Assembly: GCA_041394145.1 (NCBI GenBank)
Contig: JAWKIW010000017.1
Coordinates: forward strand, 1-64,000
Direction of reading: 5' to 3'
Origin: JAWKIW01 sp041394145
GTDB taxonomy: Bacteria > Actinomycetota > Acidimicrobiia > Acidimicrobiales > Acidimicrobilacustridaceae
Length of the DNA: 64,000 bases
Shown: positions 18,487 to 28,284 of the stretch, piece by piece
How the letters are laid out: each line of letters starts with the position of its first letter
Position numbering within the stretch: the first letter of the stretch is position 1
Notes under the pieces: model-generated
Told to the model about the DNA's origin: nothing
The model's input: the letters and a program-made list of their open reading frames with translations, nothing else
Database searches by the model: none
Position numbers and translations under genes: made by a program

Positions 18487-19533
18487 ATGGAACGGCCCCG
18501 ACACCGGCAGCGGGTGGTGGCGACCGCAGCGGCGATCGCGGCCCTGGTGGTCGCCGTGGTCGGCGTCGCCGTCGGCCAGGCCCAGACGCAGCCGCAGATG
18601 CAGATCCAGCCCACGAGCGGGCTGCCCGGCTCGGCCGCCACCGTCTCGTCGATCACGCCCTGCACCGGCGACATCACCGTCGCCGACGGTCCGCCGACCG
18701 GCTCGTTCGCGACGCTCGGCACCACCACCAGCACGGGGAGCTGGTCGGTGCCCATCACCATCCCGAGCTCGGCCGCCACCGGACCCTTCACGGTCTACGG
18801 CTGGTGCGACACGCCCGTGCAGACCAACGGCTCCTCGTCGTCGCTCGTCGGGGCCGCCCTCGGCAGCGACGGTCGAGCCAGCGACGGTCGAGCCGCCACC
18901 TCGGTGCCGTCGACGCGGGCGCCGTCGGCGCTGGTGCCCACCGTGCGCACCGTCTACGCGCCCGTGACCTTCACCGTGACCTCGTCGAGCTCGTCGTCGT
19001 CCTCGTCCTCCAGCTCGTCGTCGTCCTCCAGCTCGTCGTCGAGCTCGACCACCCCGGTCGGCCCGCCGACCATGCAGCTCAGCTCGAGCACGGTGGTGCA
19101 GGGCGGGAAGGTCACGGTCACCACGCAGGGATGGCAGCCGGGCTCCACGGTGCAGGTGTGGCTGCGCTCGGATCCGGTGTTCGCCGGTTCCGCCATCGCC
19201 GACCAGGCGGGCAGCGCGGTCGTCGAGATCACCGTGCCCGCCGACTTCCCCACGGGCGCCCACCAGGTGGTGATGACCGGCATCGGCCTCGGCGGCGTCG
19301 CCGCCGAGATCGCCGCCGACCTCTCGGTGACGTCGCTCGGGGGCGCCGCGGCCGCCGCCTTCGAGTCGTCCGGCCTCGGCGCGGCCGCGGCGTCCGGCTC
19401 CGGCACGGTCACGGGCTCGAGCGGGACCCTGCCGAGCACGGGCTCGGATCGGGTGGTCCCGTTGACGGTCCTCGGCTTCGGCCTCATCGGTGCCGGCACG
19501 CTGCTCGTCGCCCTGCGCCGCCGGCTGGCCTGA
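18487..19533 (+). CDS. LPXTG cell-wall-anchored surface protein with poly-serine linker
   Basis: Sortase substrate of 348 aa, predicted to be covalently attached to the cell wall. The N-terminal export signal (VVATAAAIAALVVAVVGVAVGQA) is followed by a small beta-rich domain with one Cys pair (SITPCTG, YGWCDT). A poly-serine stretch of about 24 residues (18979-19050) leads to a second beta domain, then LPSTG at about 315-319, a hydrophobic helix and RRR. The ATG at 18487 has GAGGAG upstream; earlier in-frame starts lack one. No sortase gene is in the window. The ligand or role of the domains is not recognisable. Confidence 0.85.
   Translation: MERPRHRQRVVATAAAIAALVVAVVGVAVGQAQTQPQMQIQPTSGLPGSAATVSSITPCTGDITVADGPPTGSFATLGTTTSTGSWSVPITIPSSAATGPFTVYGWCDTPVQTNGSSSSLVGAALGSDGRASDGRAATSVPSTRAPSALVPTVRTVYAPVTFTVTSSSSSSSSSSSSSSSSSSSSSSTTPVGPPTMQLSSSTVVQGGKVTVTTQGWQPGSTVQVWLRSDPVFAGSAIADQAGSAVVEITVPADFPTGAHQVVMTGIGLGGVAAEIAADLSVTSLGGAAAAAFESSGLGAAAASGSGTVTGSSGTLPSTGSDRVVPLTVLGFGLIGAGTLLVALRRRLA
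18979..19050 (+). repeat. Poly-serine codon tract
   Basis: A run of TCG, TCC and AGC codons encodes about 24 serines (plus two Thr). The mixed codons mean it is not a pure microsatellite, suggesting selection for the amino acid. Confidence 0.8.
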
Positions 19534-19538
19534 CCGCG

Positions 19539-20162
<624 letters not shown>

Positions 20163-20212
20163 TCACGGCCCGTGACCGTTCGGACCGGCCGGGGAGTGCC
20201 GCCTGGCGCTCG

Positions 20213-20232
20213 CGGGTTCCGGGGCGAACCCG
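20213..20232 (+). terminator. Small hairpin after the acetyltransferase
   Basis: CGGGTTC and GAACCCG form a 7-bp stem around CGGGGC between the GNAT stop and the tRNA-Arg promoter. A weak terminator candidate. Confidence 0.3.
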
Positions 20233-20248
20233 ATGCTCCGTGACCTCC

Positions 20249-20254
20249 TACGCT
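20249..20254 (+). promoter_or_regulatory. -10 element TACGCT for tRNA-Arg
   Basis: TACGCT ends 12 nt before the tRNA 5' end, the same spacing seen for the other tRNA genes in this window. Confidence 0.55.
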
Positions 20255-20266
20255 GACCCGGTCCAG

Positions 20267-20340
20267 GCCCCCGTAGCTCAGCCGGACAGAGCAGCGGACT
20301 TCTAATCCGAAGGTCGCAGGTTCGAATCCTGCCGGGGGCG
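20267..20340 (+). tRNA. tRNA-Arg (anticodon TCT)
   Basis: Acceptor GCCCCCG pairs with CGGGGGC. The anticodon stem GCGGA/TCCGA carries loop CTTCTAA with anticodon TCT. T-arm GCAGG-TTCGAAT-CCTGC. Discriminator G; no CCA is encoded. Confidence 0.93.
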
Positions 20341-20462
20341 CATTGCGGAGGGTGACGGCGATGCCGGCGGCGCGCCGGCGATGCGGACGAGGAGTGGCCG
20401 CCACCGGGCCGTGCTCGCCGCGGCCGACGCTGCGTCGCGGATCGGCCACCGAGTGGCGCGGC

Positions 20463-20468
20463 TACGGT
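20463..20468 (+). promoter_or_regulatory. -10 element TACGGT upstream of the serine-hydrolase-like lipoprotein
   Basis: TACGGT lies 29 nt before the TTG start and leaves room for the GAGGAGG ribosome site at 20485-20491. Confidence 0.4.
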
Positions 20469-20497
20469 CCCCGCATCCGTTGCCGAGGAGGGCCGAG

Positions 20498-21754
20498 TTG
20501 CGTCGACTGTTGATCCTGCTCCTTGCCGTCGTCGCGTTGGGGGCGTGCACCTCCGGCTCCGAGACGCCGTCGGCCGCGCCCGGCACCACCACGGCCGGAT
20601 CCCGGGCGAGCGGGGCCACGGTGCCGTCGGCCGACCCGGCCAAGGCCGAGGAGATCCGCACGATCGTGCGCAAGCTGAAGGACGAGTACCACCTGCAGGG
20701 TGTGATCGTGAAGGTCACCATCGACGGCAAGGAGATCGTGACCGACGCCGTGGGCGACTCGATGACCGACGTGCCGGTCACCGCCGACATGCACTTCCGC
20801 AACGGCGCCGTGGCCATCTCCTACGTGGCCAACCTGCTCCTGCAGCTCGTCGACCAGAAGGTGGTGAGCCTCGACGACAAGGTGGCGAAGTACCTCCCCG
20901 ACGTGCCCCACGCCGAGGAGGTCACGCTCGGCCAGCTCGCCACCATGACGTCGGGCTACCAGGACTACGTCTTCAACTCACCCGAGTTCCAGCAGCTGCT
21001 CCTGCAGGACCCGTTCCGCACGTGGACGCCCCAGGAGCTGCTCGCCTTCGCCGTCCCCAAGCCGCTCTTCTACGCGCCGGGCACCAACTGGAACTACGCG
21101 CACACCAACTACGTCGTCTTGGGCCTCGCCCTCGAGAAGGCCACGGGCAAGCCCATGACCGAGCTCATGCGGGAGAAGGTGCTCGGCCCCTTCGGCCTCG
21201 ACCAGACGACCGATCCGCAGTCCCCGGCCATCCCCGAACCGGTGCTGCACGCCTTCACCTCCGAGCGCAAGGAGGTGCTCGGCATCCCCGACGCCACCGC
21301 CTTCACCGAGGAGTCCACCTTCTGGAACCCGTCGTGGACGATCACCCACGGCGCCATCCAGGTCACCACCATCGACGATCTGGTTCGGGGTGCTGTGGCC
21401 ATCGGCACCGGGCAGGGGCTGACGCCCGAGTCCTACCAGCTGATGGTGTCCACCCGGCAGCGGGACTTCGGCGGCCCGGTGGAGGGGTGCGGGTCCTGCC
21501 GACGGGGCGACGCGTCCTACACCTACGGCATGGGCATCGTGATCAAGGGCGACTGGCTCCTGCAGAACCCCATGTTCGCCGGCGAGTCGGCCGTGGCCGC
21601 GTACCTCCCGTCGCAGAAGATCGCCATCGGCGTGGCCAACACCTATGCGCCGGCGGCGTTCGCGGCCGACGGCACGCCGCCGTCGAACCGCTCCATGGAC
21701 CTCTTCTCCGCCATCGCCACCGCCCTCGCCCCCGACGAGGCCCCCCCGAAGTAG
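20498..21754 (+). CDS. Lipoprotein of the class C beta-lactamase/serine hydrolase fold lacking the catalytic SxxK
   Basis: Lipid-anchored protein of 418 aa. The TTG start at 20498 is chosen because GAGGAGG lies 6 nt upstream and it begins a lipoprotein signal (MRRLLILLLAVVALGAC, lipobox LGAC, Cys17). The fold is that of beta-lactamase-type serine hydrolases: FRNG...LLLQLVDQKVVSLDDKVAKYLPDVP, then LATMTSGY and YVVLGLALEKATGK. The expected SxxK is A104-V-A-I107, and the expected YxN is Y200-A-H202. Both catalytic serine and lysine are therefore absent, implying a binding or sensor protein rather than an active hydrolase. It follows tRNA-Arg. Confidence 0.85.
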   Translation: MRRLLILLLAVVALGACTSGSETPSAAPGTTTAGSRASGATVPSADPAKAEEIRTIVRKLKDEYHLQGVIVKVTIDGKEIVTDAVGDSMTDVPVTADMHFRNGAVAISYVANLLLQLVDQKVVSLDDKVAKYLPDVPHAEEVTLGQLATMTSGYQDYVFNSPEFQQLLLQDPFRTWTPQELLAFAVPKPLFYAPGTNWNYAHTNYVVLGLALEKATGKPMTELMREKVLGPFGLDQTTDPQSPAIPEPVLHAFTSERKEVLGIPDATAFTEESTFWNPSWTITHGAIQVTTIDDLVRGAVAIGTGQGLTPESYQLMVSTRQRDFGGPVEGCGSCRRGDASYTYGMGIVIKGDWLLQNPMFAGESAVAAYLPSQKIAIGVANTYAPAAFAADGTPPSNRSMDLFSAIATALAPDEAPPK

Positions 21755-21807
21755 GCGCGTGGCGCGGCCCGTCTGCCCGCCACCTCGCCCCCGCCACACC
21801 ACGTTCT

Positions 21808-21847
21808 GGTCATGGATCTGCGTGCTCGGACACGCAGATCCATGACC
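21808..21847. repeat. Perfect 17-bp palindromic element, family copy 1
   Basis: GGTCATGGATCTGCGTG (21808-21824), loop CTCGGA, then the exact reverse complement (21831-21847), followed by CGAAA. A sister element lies at 59117-59154. It sits after the serine-hydrolase-like gene and before a gene on the same strand. It may be a terminator or a mobile REP-like element. Confidence 0.85.
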
Positions 21848-21911
21848 GAAACACCGGAGGGTGAGGTGTCGCGCCCTAAGGCCGAGCGACCGGCGCGCCG
21901 ATCACACGGAC

Positions 21912-24776
21912 GTGCCTGTCGACGGCAGTCCTCTTCGGCGCGCCCGCCGTCCGGCCGCTCGAGCGGTGGCCGGGCTCGTGGTCGCGCTGGCGCTGCTCAC
22001 CGGCCTGCTCGCCGTCGACGCGCCGCCGGCCGCGGCGGCGACGGTCCCCGGCGCCGGCGGCAGCGCCGGCGCTGGTGCCCGGGGCGGGCAGCATCCTGGC
22101 CGCCTGGAGCGCCCCGTCGGGCGACGGCGGGTCGGCGATCACCGGCTACTGGCTGGCCTGGTCGACCACGCCGACCTTCGCGTCCTACTCGTACCAGCCG
22201 CTCGGCGGGTCGGCCCGCCAGGCGATCATCTCGAACCTCACCCAGGGCACCACCTACTACGTGCGGGTGGCGGCCGTGAACGGGATCGGCCTCGGCGCCT
22301 GGTCGGCGACCGCGGCCTCGGCACCGGTGTCGGCGTCGCTCGTGCCGTCGGCACCGACCAGCCCGACCGCCTACGGCCTGGTCGGGGGCTGCGGGTGCGC
22401 TGGACGCCGCCGGCCTCCACCGGCGGCTCGGCGATCACCGGCTATCGGATCACCGTCTACCCGTCGGGTGGCACCTTGCTGCGGGTCGACAGCGCGCCCG
22501 CCGGTGCCGCCTCGGCCGACCTCACCGGGCTGACCCCTGGGACCGCCTACGTCGTGCAGGTGGCCGCCGTGAACGGCACCGGGCTCGGGGCGCTGTCGGG
22601 GTACGCGTCCAACACGGTGCTCGCCGCGTTCTCGCCGACGTGCGTCGGGACGGGCGACGACGGACCTCGCGTGCAGGTCGTGCTGGCCCACACCGGGTCC
22701 GCTCCCGACGCGGGGCTGCTGGCGTCGGTGTCGGGGCTGACCGGCGTGACCGACGCCTTCTTCGCCCGCTCGGCGGCGGCCACGGGCGGTCAGCGCAAGG
22801 TCCGGTGGCGGACCACCGCGGGTTCGTCGTGCCAGCTGGCGGTCAGCACGCTGGCGGTGCCCGCCGCGACGACCACCAAGGCCGACGTCGACGCCGCCCT
22901 GGCGACCGCCGGCATGGACCAGGCCGGTCGGAAGTACTTCGTGTGGATCGACGACACCACCGTCACCGGCTACCGGGACGGCTGCCTGTCGTCGATCCAG
23001 CCCGACGACCAGCCCGGCCCGGCCAACCGCAACAACACCGCCACCGGCTCCAGCGTGTGCCCGCTGTCGTGGGGCGGCGGGTTCGGCCCGCCCCACGAGC
23101 TGGCCCACCAGCTCGGCGCGGTGCAGCCCTCCGCCCCCCACAGCGACGGCGGCTACCACTGCACCGAGGGCTACGACCCCCTCTGCTTCGGGCACACCAC
23201 CGTCACCAACCCGGCATGCGCCAACAGCGACGTCTTCCTGTACCAGTTCGACTGCGGGTTCGACGACTACTGGAACACGAACCCCGCACCCGGCTCCTAC
23301 CTGTGCACCCACTGGAACGTGGCCCGGTCCGCCTTCCTCACCGACAACCTGGCCGAATCCCAGGTCGGGCCGCCGGGGCGGCCGCTGGCGACCGGTGGCG
23401 ACGGGTCTGCCACCGTCGCGTGGACGGCGCCGACGGCGTCGGGGTGCGACTCGGTCACCGGCTACCGGGTCACGGTGTCGCCGGGCGGCGCCACCGTCGA
23501 CGTCGGCGCCGGCAGCCTCTCGACCGTCGTGACGGGCCTCACCAACGGCACCGCGTACACCTTCACGGTGCAGGCGCTGTGGTCGAACGCCGGGGCCGGT
23601 CCGGCGTCGCCGGCGTCGGATCCGGTGACCCCGGCGAGCCCGGCACCGGCGCCCACCTTCCACCCGATCCAGCCGGCCCGCGTCCTCGACACCCGACCGG
23701 GCACCACCGCCGGGCTGGGTGGGGCCTTCCAGGGCGGCCAGAGCCGTACCCTGCAGGTCGCAGGGTACGGGGGCGTGCCGGCGGCGGGCGTCAGCGCCGT
23801 CGTGCTGAACGTCACCGGGGTGGCGCCGACCCAGGACACGTTCGTCACGCTGTGGCCCTCGGGGTCGCCGCGTCCGCTCACCTCGAACCTCAACCTCGCC
23901 GCCGGCCAGGTCACGCCGAACCTCGTGTACGTGAAGCTGTCGGCGGACGGGAAGCTCGACCTGTTCAGCAACTCCGGCTCGGTCGACCTGCTCGCCGACG
24001 TGGTGGGCTGGTTCGACGAAGACGGTAGCGGCGGCCGCTTCGTCGGCGTGCAGCCCGCCCGCCTGCTCGACACCCGACCGGGCACGACGACCGGGCTCGC
24101 CGGCGCCTTCGGACCGGGCCAGACCCGCACCCTGCCGATCGCCGGTCGGGGTCCCGTCCCGTCCGCTGGGGTGACGGCGGTCGTGCTCAACGTGACGCCG
24201 GTGAACCCGACCGCCGCCAGCTTCGTGACGCTGTGGCCGTCGGGCACGACCCGGCCGCTCACGTCGAACCTCAACCTGGCCCTCGGCGCGATCACGCCCA
24301 ACCTCGTCACCGTCAAGGTCTCCGCCTCGGGGACGGTCGACCTCTTCAACAACTCCGGCACGACGGACCTGCTCGCCGACGTGGTCGGCTACTACGCGGA
24401 CTCGGGTGGGGGGTTCACGGGCGTGCAGCCGGCTCGGCTGCTCGACACCCGTCCGGGCACGACCGTCGGCCTGTCGGGACGGTTCCAGCCCGGGCAGACC
24501 CGAACGCTCCAGGTGGCCGGACGGGGGCCGGTCCCGGCGAGCGGCGTGACCGCCGTGGTCCTCAACGTGACGGCGGTGCTGCCGTCGGCGTCGAGCTTCG
24601 TGACCCTGTGGCCGTCGGGGGCGACGCGGCCGGAGACCTCCAACCTGAACCTGGCCGCTGGGACGGTGCGGCCCAACCTCGTGGTCGTGCGCCTCTCCGC
24701 CGGCGGTGCGGTCGACCTCTACAACAACTCGGGGACGACGGACCTGCTCGCCGACGTCGTCGGCTACTTCACCTGA
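21912..24776 (+). CDS. Secreted zinc metalloprotease with fibronectin-III domains and three C-terminal VLDTR modules; two frame breaks
   Basis: Exported protein of about 954 aa. A signal peptide (AVAGLVVALALLTGLLA) and FN3 domains come first: SAPSGDGGSAITGYWLAW, then WTPPASTGGSAITGYRITVY. The catalytic domain follows, with HELAHQLGAVQPSAPH, a metzincin-like HExxHxxG site, plus the cysteine-rich stretch HCTEGYDPLCF. A further FN3 and three VLDTR modules end at GYFT. The first FN3 is in a different frame: an extra base near 22040 and a missing base near 22395 compensate each other. The GTG at 21912 is favoured because 21861 gives a long charged lead; the start is uncertain. It ends convergently with cydDC, overlapping by 8 bp. 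Confidence 0.82.
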   Translation: MPVDGSPLRRARRPAARAVAGLVVALALLTGLLAVDAPPAAAATVPGAGGSAGAGARGGQHPGRLERPVGRRRVGDHRLLAGLVDHADLRVLLVPAARRVGPPGDHLEPHPGHHLLRAGGGRERDRPRRLVGDRGLGTGVGVARAVGTDQPDRLRPGRGLRVRWTPPASTGGSAITGYRITVYPSGGTLLRVDSAPAGAASADLTGLTPGTAYVVQVAAVNGTGLGALSGYASNTVLAAFSPTCVGTGDDGPRVQVVLAHTGSAPDAGLLASVSGLTGVTDAFFARSAAATGGQRKVRWRTTAGSSCQLAVSTLAVPAATTTKADVDAALATAGMDQAGRKYFVWIDDTTVTGYRDGCLSSIQPDDQPGPANRNNTATGSSVCPLSWGGGFGPPHELAHQLGAVQPSAPHSDGGYHCTEGYDPLCFGHTTVTNPACANSDVFLYQFDCGFDDYWNTNPAPGSYLCTHWNVARSAFLTDNLAESQVGPPGRPLATGGDGSATVAWTAPTASGCDSVTGYRVTVSPGGATVDVGAGSLSTVVTGLTNGTAYTFTVQALWSNAGAGPASPASDPVTPASPAPAPTFHPIQPARVLDTRPGTTAGLGGAFQGGQSRTLQVAGYGGVPAAGVSAVVLNVTGVAPTQDTFVTLWPSGSPRPLTSNLNLAAGQVTPNLVYVKLSADGKLDLFSNSGSVDLLADVVGWFDEDGSGGRFVGVQPARLLDTRPGTTTGLAGAFGPGQTRTLPIAGRGPVPSAGVTAVVLNVTPVNPTAASFVTLWPSGTTRPLTSNLNLALGAITPNLVTVKVSASGTVDLFNNSGTTDLLADVVGYYADSGGGFTGVQPARLLDTRPGTTVGLSGRFQPGQTRTLQVAGRGPVPASGVTAVVLNVTAVLPSASSFVTLWPSGATRPETSNLNLAAGTVRPNLVVVRLSAGGAVDLYNNSGTTDLLADVVGYFT
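23652..24773 (+). repeat. Three tandem copies of the ~120-aa VLDTR module in the metalloprotease
   Basis: Each copy opens with QPAR(V/L)LDTRPGTT and closes with NNSG(T/S)xDLLADVVGY/W. The three are more alike than those of the proteases and have no cysteines. Confidence 0.88.
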
Positions 24777-27700
24777 CCGCGGCGGTGCCGACCTGCTCCC
24801 GGAGGCGGCCGTCTTCGAGGCGCACGACGCGGTGATCGGGTCCGATCCCTTCCGTGCGGTGGGTGATCACCAGCGTGGTGCGCCCGCCGGTGGCGCGGAC
24901 CAGGTCGGTCATCAGCGTCTCGGCCATGTCCGGGTCGAGGTTCGCGGTGGGCTCGTCGAGGATCACGACCGGTGGGTCGGCCAGCAGCACCTGGGCCAGG
25001 GCGAGGCGCTGGGCCTGACCGCCCGACAGCCAGGACCCACGGGTCCCGACGCGCGTGTCGAGGCCGTCGGGGAGACCGGTGACCCAGGCGTCGAGGCGCA
25101 CCGCCGCGAGGACCCGGCGCAGCTCCTCGTCCGTCGCGCCGGGACGGGCCACCCGTAGGTTGTCGCGCAAGGTGGCGTCGAAGAGGTGGGCGTCCTGCGC
25201 GCACCAGCCGACGAGTCGGCGCACGTCGTCGGCGGCGAGCGTCGCGGTGTCGGTGCCGCCGAGGCGGATGGTGCCGGCCTCGGGTCGCACGAAGCCGACG
25301 AGAGCCGCTGCCAAGGTGCTCTTGCCCGCGCCGCTCGGTCCGACCAGGAACACGAGGCCGCCCACGGGGATCTGCAGCCGTGCGCCGCGCAGCAGCGGCG
25401 TGGCCTGTCCGGGCCAGCGGACGACGAGGTCGTCCACCACGACGTCGAGCGGACCCTTGGGCGGCGCCGCCGGGTGGACCGGGTCGGGGAAGGGGTCGGG
25501 CGCCGCCAGCACCTCGCCCAGCCGCCGGGCCGCGGGGGCGAGGTCGGCGAGGCGCCGTGCCGCGGTGGGCAGACCGCCGAGGACCTCGGGCAGCGCCCAG
25601 CCCACCAGCACGAGCACGGGCACCCACAGCACGTCGAGCTGGCCGGCCAGGGCGGCCCGCCCCGCGAGCACGACGACGGCGCCGGCGACCAGCGCCCGCA
25701 CCGCGGTCTCGGCGGCGTCGGCCAGGCCGCCGATCCGGGTGTCGGCCTGCTGCAGGCCGGCCAGTCGCCGATCGCGCTCGGCGACCCGGCCGACCCCGGC
25801 GGGTCCCGCCCCGTAGGCGGCGAGCTCCTCGGCTGCCTCGGCGAGGTCGACCACCTCGTCGGTCAGCGCGACCCGCTCCCCGGCCGCCGCCCGGCCGGCT
25901 CGGCGCTCCCACCTCGTCGCCAACCAGGGCACGACGACCCCACCCACGAGCACGCCGATGGCGAGCGCAACACCAGCGCCGGGCTGCATCGTCCAGCCGG
26001 TGGCGACGACGCCCACGGCTGCGAGCGCGGCGACGACGGGCGGCAGCACGCCACGCAGCCAGAGGTCCTGGACGTCGTCGAGATCGCCGACGAGACGGGC
26101 GAAGACGTCTCCGTGGCGGCCGCCGGCAACCCCGGCCGGGCTGAGCACGGCCAGCCGGTCCCACAGGCGGGTCCGCAGGTCGGCGACCAAGCGCAGGATC
26201 GTGTCGTGGGAGGCGAGGCGCTCGAGGTAGCGCAGCCCGGCCTTGGCCAGGGCGAGCGCCCGCACGGCGACGACGACCGTGGTCAGCGACAGCACCTCGG
26301 GGCGCTGCGATGCGCGGGACAGCAGCCAGGCGGCGGTGGCGGTGAGCGCCACCCCGGCCAGGGTGGCTCCTGCGCCGGTCAGCACCGTGGCCGCGAGGCG
26401 GCCGTGCACGGGCCGGGCCTCGTCGCGCAGCCACCGCCAGGTGCCGGCCGACGCCACCGGAAGCGTCGTCACCGCCGCCCTGGTCGCGTCGCCGCCCCGG
26501 GTGCCGGTCGCCGCGAGGGGCTGCGAGGAGCCGCCGGTCGGTGGGCCGAGGGTCGATGGTGCCGTCGCGCCCGGTACCACGCCGATGGCTGACGAATCCG
26601 TCGCGCCGACGGTCGATGGTGCCGTTGCGCCGACGGTCGATGGTGCCGTCGCGCCCGGTCCCGCGCCGACCTCGGCACTCGGCGACGCCGCCACGACCAC
26701 CACCCGGTCCGCGGCCTCCACCAGCGCCGGCCGGTGGGCGACGACCACCACGGCGGCACCGGCAGCAGCGAGGCGGCGAACCACCGCCACCGCGGCTGCC
26801 TCGGTGTCGCCGTCGAGGTTGGCGGTGGGCTCGTCGAGCAGCGCGACCCGGGCACCGCCGGCCTCGACCCGCAGCACCGCCCGGGCCAGGGCCACCCGCT
26901 GGCGCTGTCCCGCCGACAGCGTGCGGGCCCGATGGTCGAGCAGCGAGCCGATGCCCAGCGCCGACGCCACGGCCTCGACCGTCCTCGGGTCGGCCCCGGT
27001 GGCCCCGAGCGCGATGTTGGCCTGCACGGTGTCGTCGACGAGCACCGGCCGCTGCGGCACCCACGCCACCGTCGCCGACCACGCCGTGGGATCGAGGTCG
27101 TCGAGCGGGATCCCCGACACGTGCACCGTGCCCTCGTCGGGGGCGACGGTGCCCCGCAGCACGTCGAGCAAGGTGCTCTTGCCGGCGCCGTTCGGTCCGA
27201 TGAGGGCCACCACCTCGCCGGGCCCGACCCCCAGGCCGGCGCGGTCGGGGCTGGTCCCGGCGCGCCCCGGTCGACGCACCCCGAGGTCGCGTGCGTCGAC
27301 CACCACGGTCGACGGCACGGGCGTGGAGCCACGGGGTCGCTGCTCGGCGTGCACGACGTCGAGGATCCGCTCGGTGGCGGCGACGCCCTCGGTGGCCGTG
27401 TGGTACGCGGCGCCGACCCGGCGCAGCGGTGCGAACACCTCGGGGGCCAGCAGGAGCACGGCGAAGGCGGTGCCCAGGCCCACGCTGCCGTCGACCAGGC
27501 GCAGGCCCAGGGGCACGGCGACGAGTGCGACCGACAGCGTCGTCGCCAGCTCGAGCACGAACGCCGAGAGGAACGCGGTGCGCAGCGTCGTCATCGTCGT
27601 GCGGCGCGAGGACGCCGACAGGCGGGCGATGGTGGTGCGCTGCACCCGGTGGCGGCCGAAGCGCTTGAGGGTCGGCAGGCCGGTCACGACGTCGAGCAGA

Positions 27701-28284
27701 TGGGCCGACAGCCGCTCGAGGCTGCGCCAGCTGGCGGCGGCCCGCGCCTCGCTGAACCGTCCGACCAGCGCCAGGAAGACGGGCAGCAGGGGCAGGACCA
27801 CCAGGAGGATGACACCGCTGGTGGGGTCCACCACGAGCACCGTGCCGAGCAGGAGCGCGGGCACGATGGCCGCGCTGACGAGCTGGGGGACGTAGTCGGC
27901 CAGGTAGGGCCGGGTCGCGTCGACCCCCCGGGTGGCGAGCACCGCCAGCTCGCCCGGCGGCATCACCCGACCGTCGGTCAGGACGCGGTCGAGCAGCTGC
28001 CGGCGGAGCCGGCCGGCCGCCCGCGCCGCGCTGCGGCGGCAGACGACGGTCGCGACCCATCCCACCAAGGCCTGCCCGACGGTGACGGCGACGAGCGCGA
28101 CGGCGACGCGCGCCAGCCGGTCGCCATCGGCGCCGCCGTCGACGACCGAGGCGAACGCCGTCGCCAGCAGGCCCGCCTGGGCGACGAGCAGGACGGCGTC
28201 GAGCACCGCTCGGACCCCCGCCACCGCGAGCGTCGGGGCGACGGCTCGCCGGTCGCGCAGCAGGCGGGGGTCGAGCGGCTTCAT
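24769..28284 (-). CDS. cydDC: Fused CydD-CydC ABC transporter for cytochrome bd assembly
   Basis: Heterodimeric ABC exporter of glutathione/cysteine-type thiols needed for cytochrome bd maturation, here as a single 1171-aa chain. The first half is CydD-like: membrane domain, then ABC domain with GPNGAGKST, LSAGQRQRVALARAVL and LLDEPTANLDGD. A low-complexity linker with GATAPSTV repeats follows. The second half is CydC-like: six helices, then GPSGAGKST, LSGGQAQRLALAQVLL and ILDEPTANLDPD. The ATG at 28284 overlaps the cydB stop (ATGA), so the genes are coupled. Fused CydDC occurs in several Actinobacteria; the repeat-bearing linker is the notable feature. Confidence 0.93.
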   Translation of the reverse strand: MKPLDPRLLRDRRAVAPTLAVAGVRAVLDAVLLVAQAGLLATAFASVVDGGADGDRLARVAVALVAVTVGQALVGWVATVVCRRSAARAAGRLRRQLLDRVLTDGRVMPPGELAVLATRGVDATRPYLADYVPQLVSAAIVPALLLGTVLVVDPTSGVILLVVLPLLPVFLALVGRFSEARAAASWRSLERLSAHLLDVVTGLPTLKRFGRHRVQRTTIARLSASSRRTTMTTLRTAFLSAFVLELATTLSVALVAVPLGLRLVDGSVGLGTAFAVLLLAPEVFAPLRRVGAAYHTATEGVAATERILDVVHAEQRPRGSTPVPSTVVVDARDLGVRRPGRAGTSPDRAGLGVGPGEVVALIGPNGAGKSTLLDVLRGTVAPDEGTVHVSGIPLDDLDPTAWSATVAWVPQRPVLVDDTVQANIALGATGADPRTVEAVASALGIGSLLDHRARTLSAGQRQRVALARAVLRVEAGGARVALLDEPTANLDGDTEAAAVAVVRRLAAAGAAVVVVAHRPALVEAADRVVVVAASPSAEVGAGPGATAPSTVGATAPSTVGATDSSAIGVVPGATAPSTLGPPTGGSSQPLAATGTRGGDATRAAVTTLPVASAGTWRWLRDEARPVHGRLAATVLTGAGATLAGVALTATAAWLLSRASQRPEVLSLTTVVVAVRALALAKAGLRYLERLASHDTILRLVADLRTRLWDRLAVLSPAGVAGGRHGDVFARLVGDLDDVQDLWLRGVLPPVVAALAAVGVVATGWTMQPGAGVALAIGVLVGGVVVPWLATRWERRAGRAAAGERVALTDEVVDLAEAAEELAAYGAGPAGVGRVAERDRRLAGLQQADTRIGGLADAAETAVRALVAGAVVVLAGRAALAGQLDVLWVPVLVLVGWALPEVLGGLPTAARRLADLAPAARRLGEVLAAPDPFPDPVHPAAPPKGPLDVVVDDLVVRWPGQATPLLRGARLQIPVGGLVFLVGPSGAGKSTLAAALVGFVRPEAGTIRLGGTDTATLAADDVRRLVGWCAQDAHLFDATLRDNLRVARPGATDEELRRVLAAVRLDAWVTGLPDGLDTRVGTRGSWLSGGQAQRLALAQVLLADPPVVILDEPTANLDPDMAETLMTDLVRATGGRTTLVITHRTEGIGPDHRVVRLEDGRLREQVGTAAVR
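26545..26665 (-). repeat. Imperfect 24-bp repeats encoding the CydD-CydC linker
   Basis: Units around GGTCGATGGTGCCGT recur at least three times, two of them in direct tandem (starting near 26605 and 26629). They encode ATAPSTVG-type repeats. The count may vary between strains. Confidence 0.7.

Noticed and set aside
18979..19050. CRISPR array or minisatellite in the serine tract
   Set aside because: There are no spacers or regular unit; it is coding poly-serine with mixed codons. No CRISPR array was found anywhere in the window.
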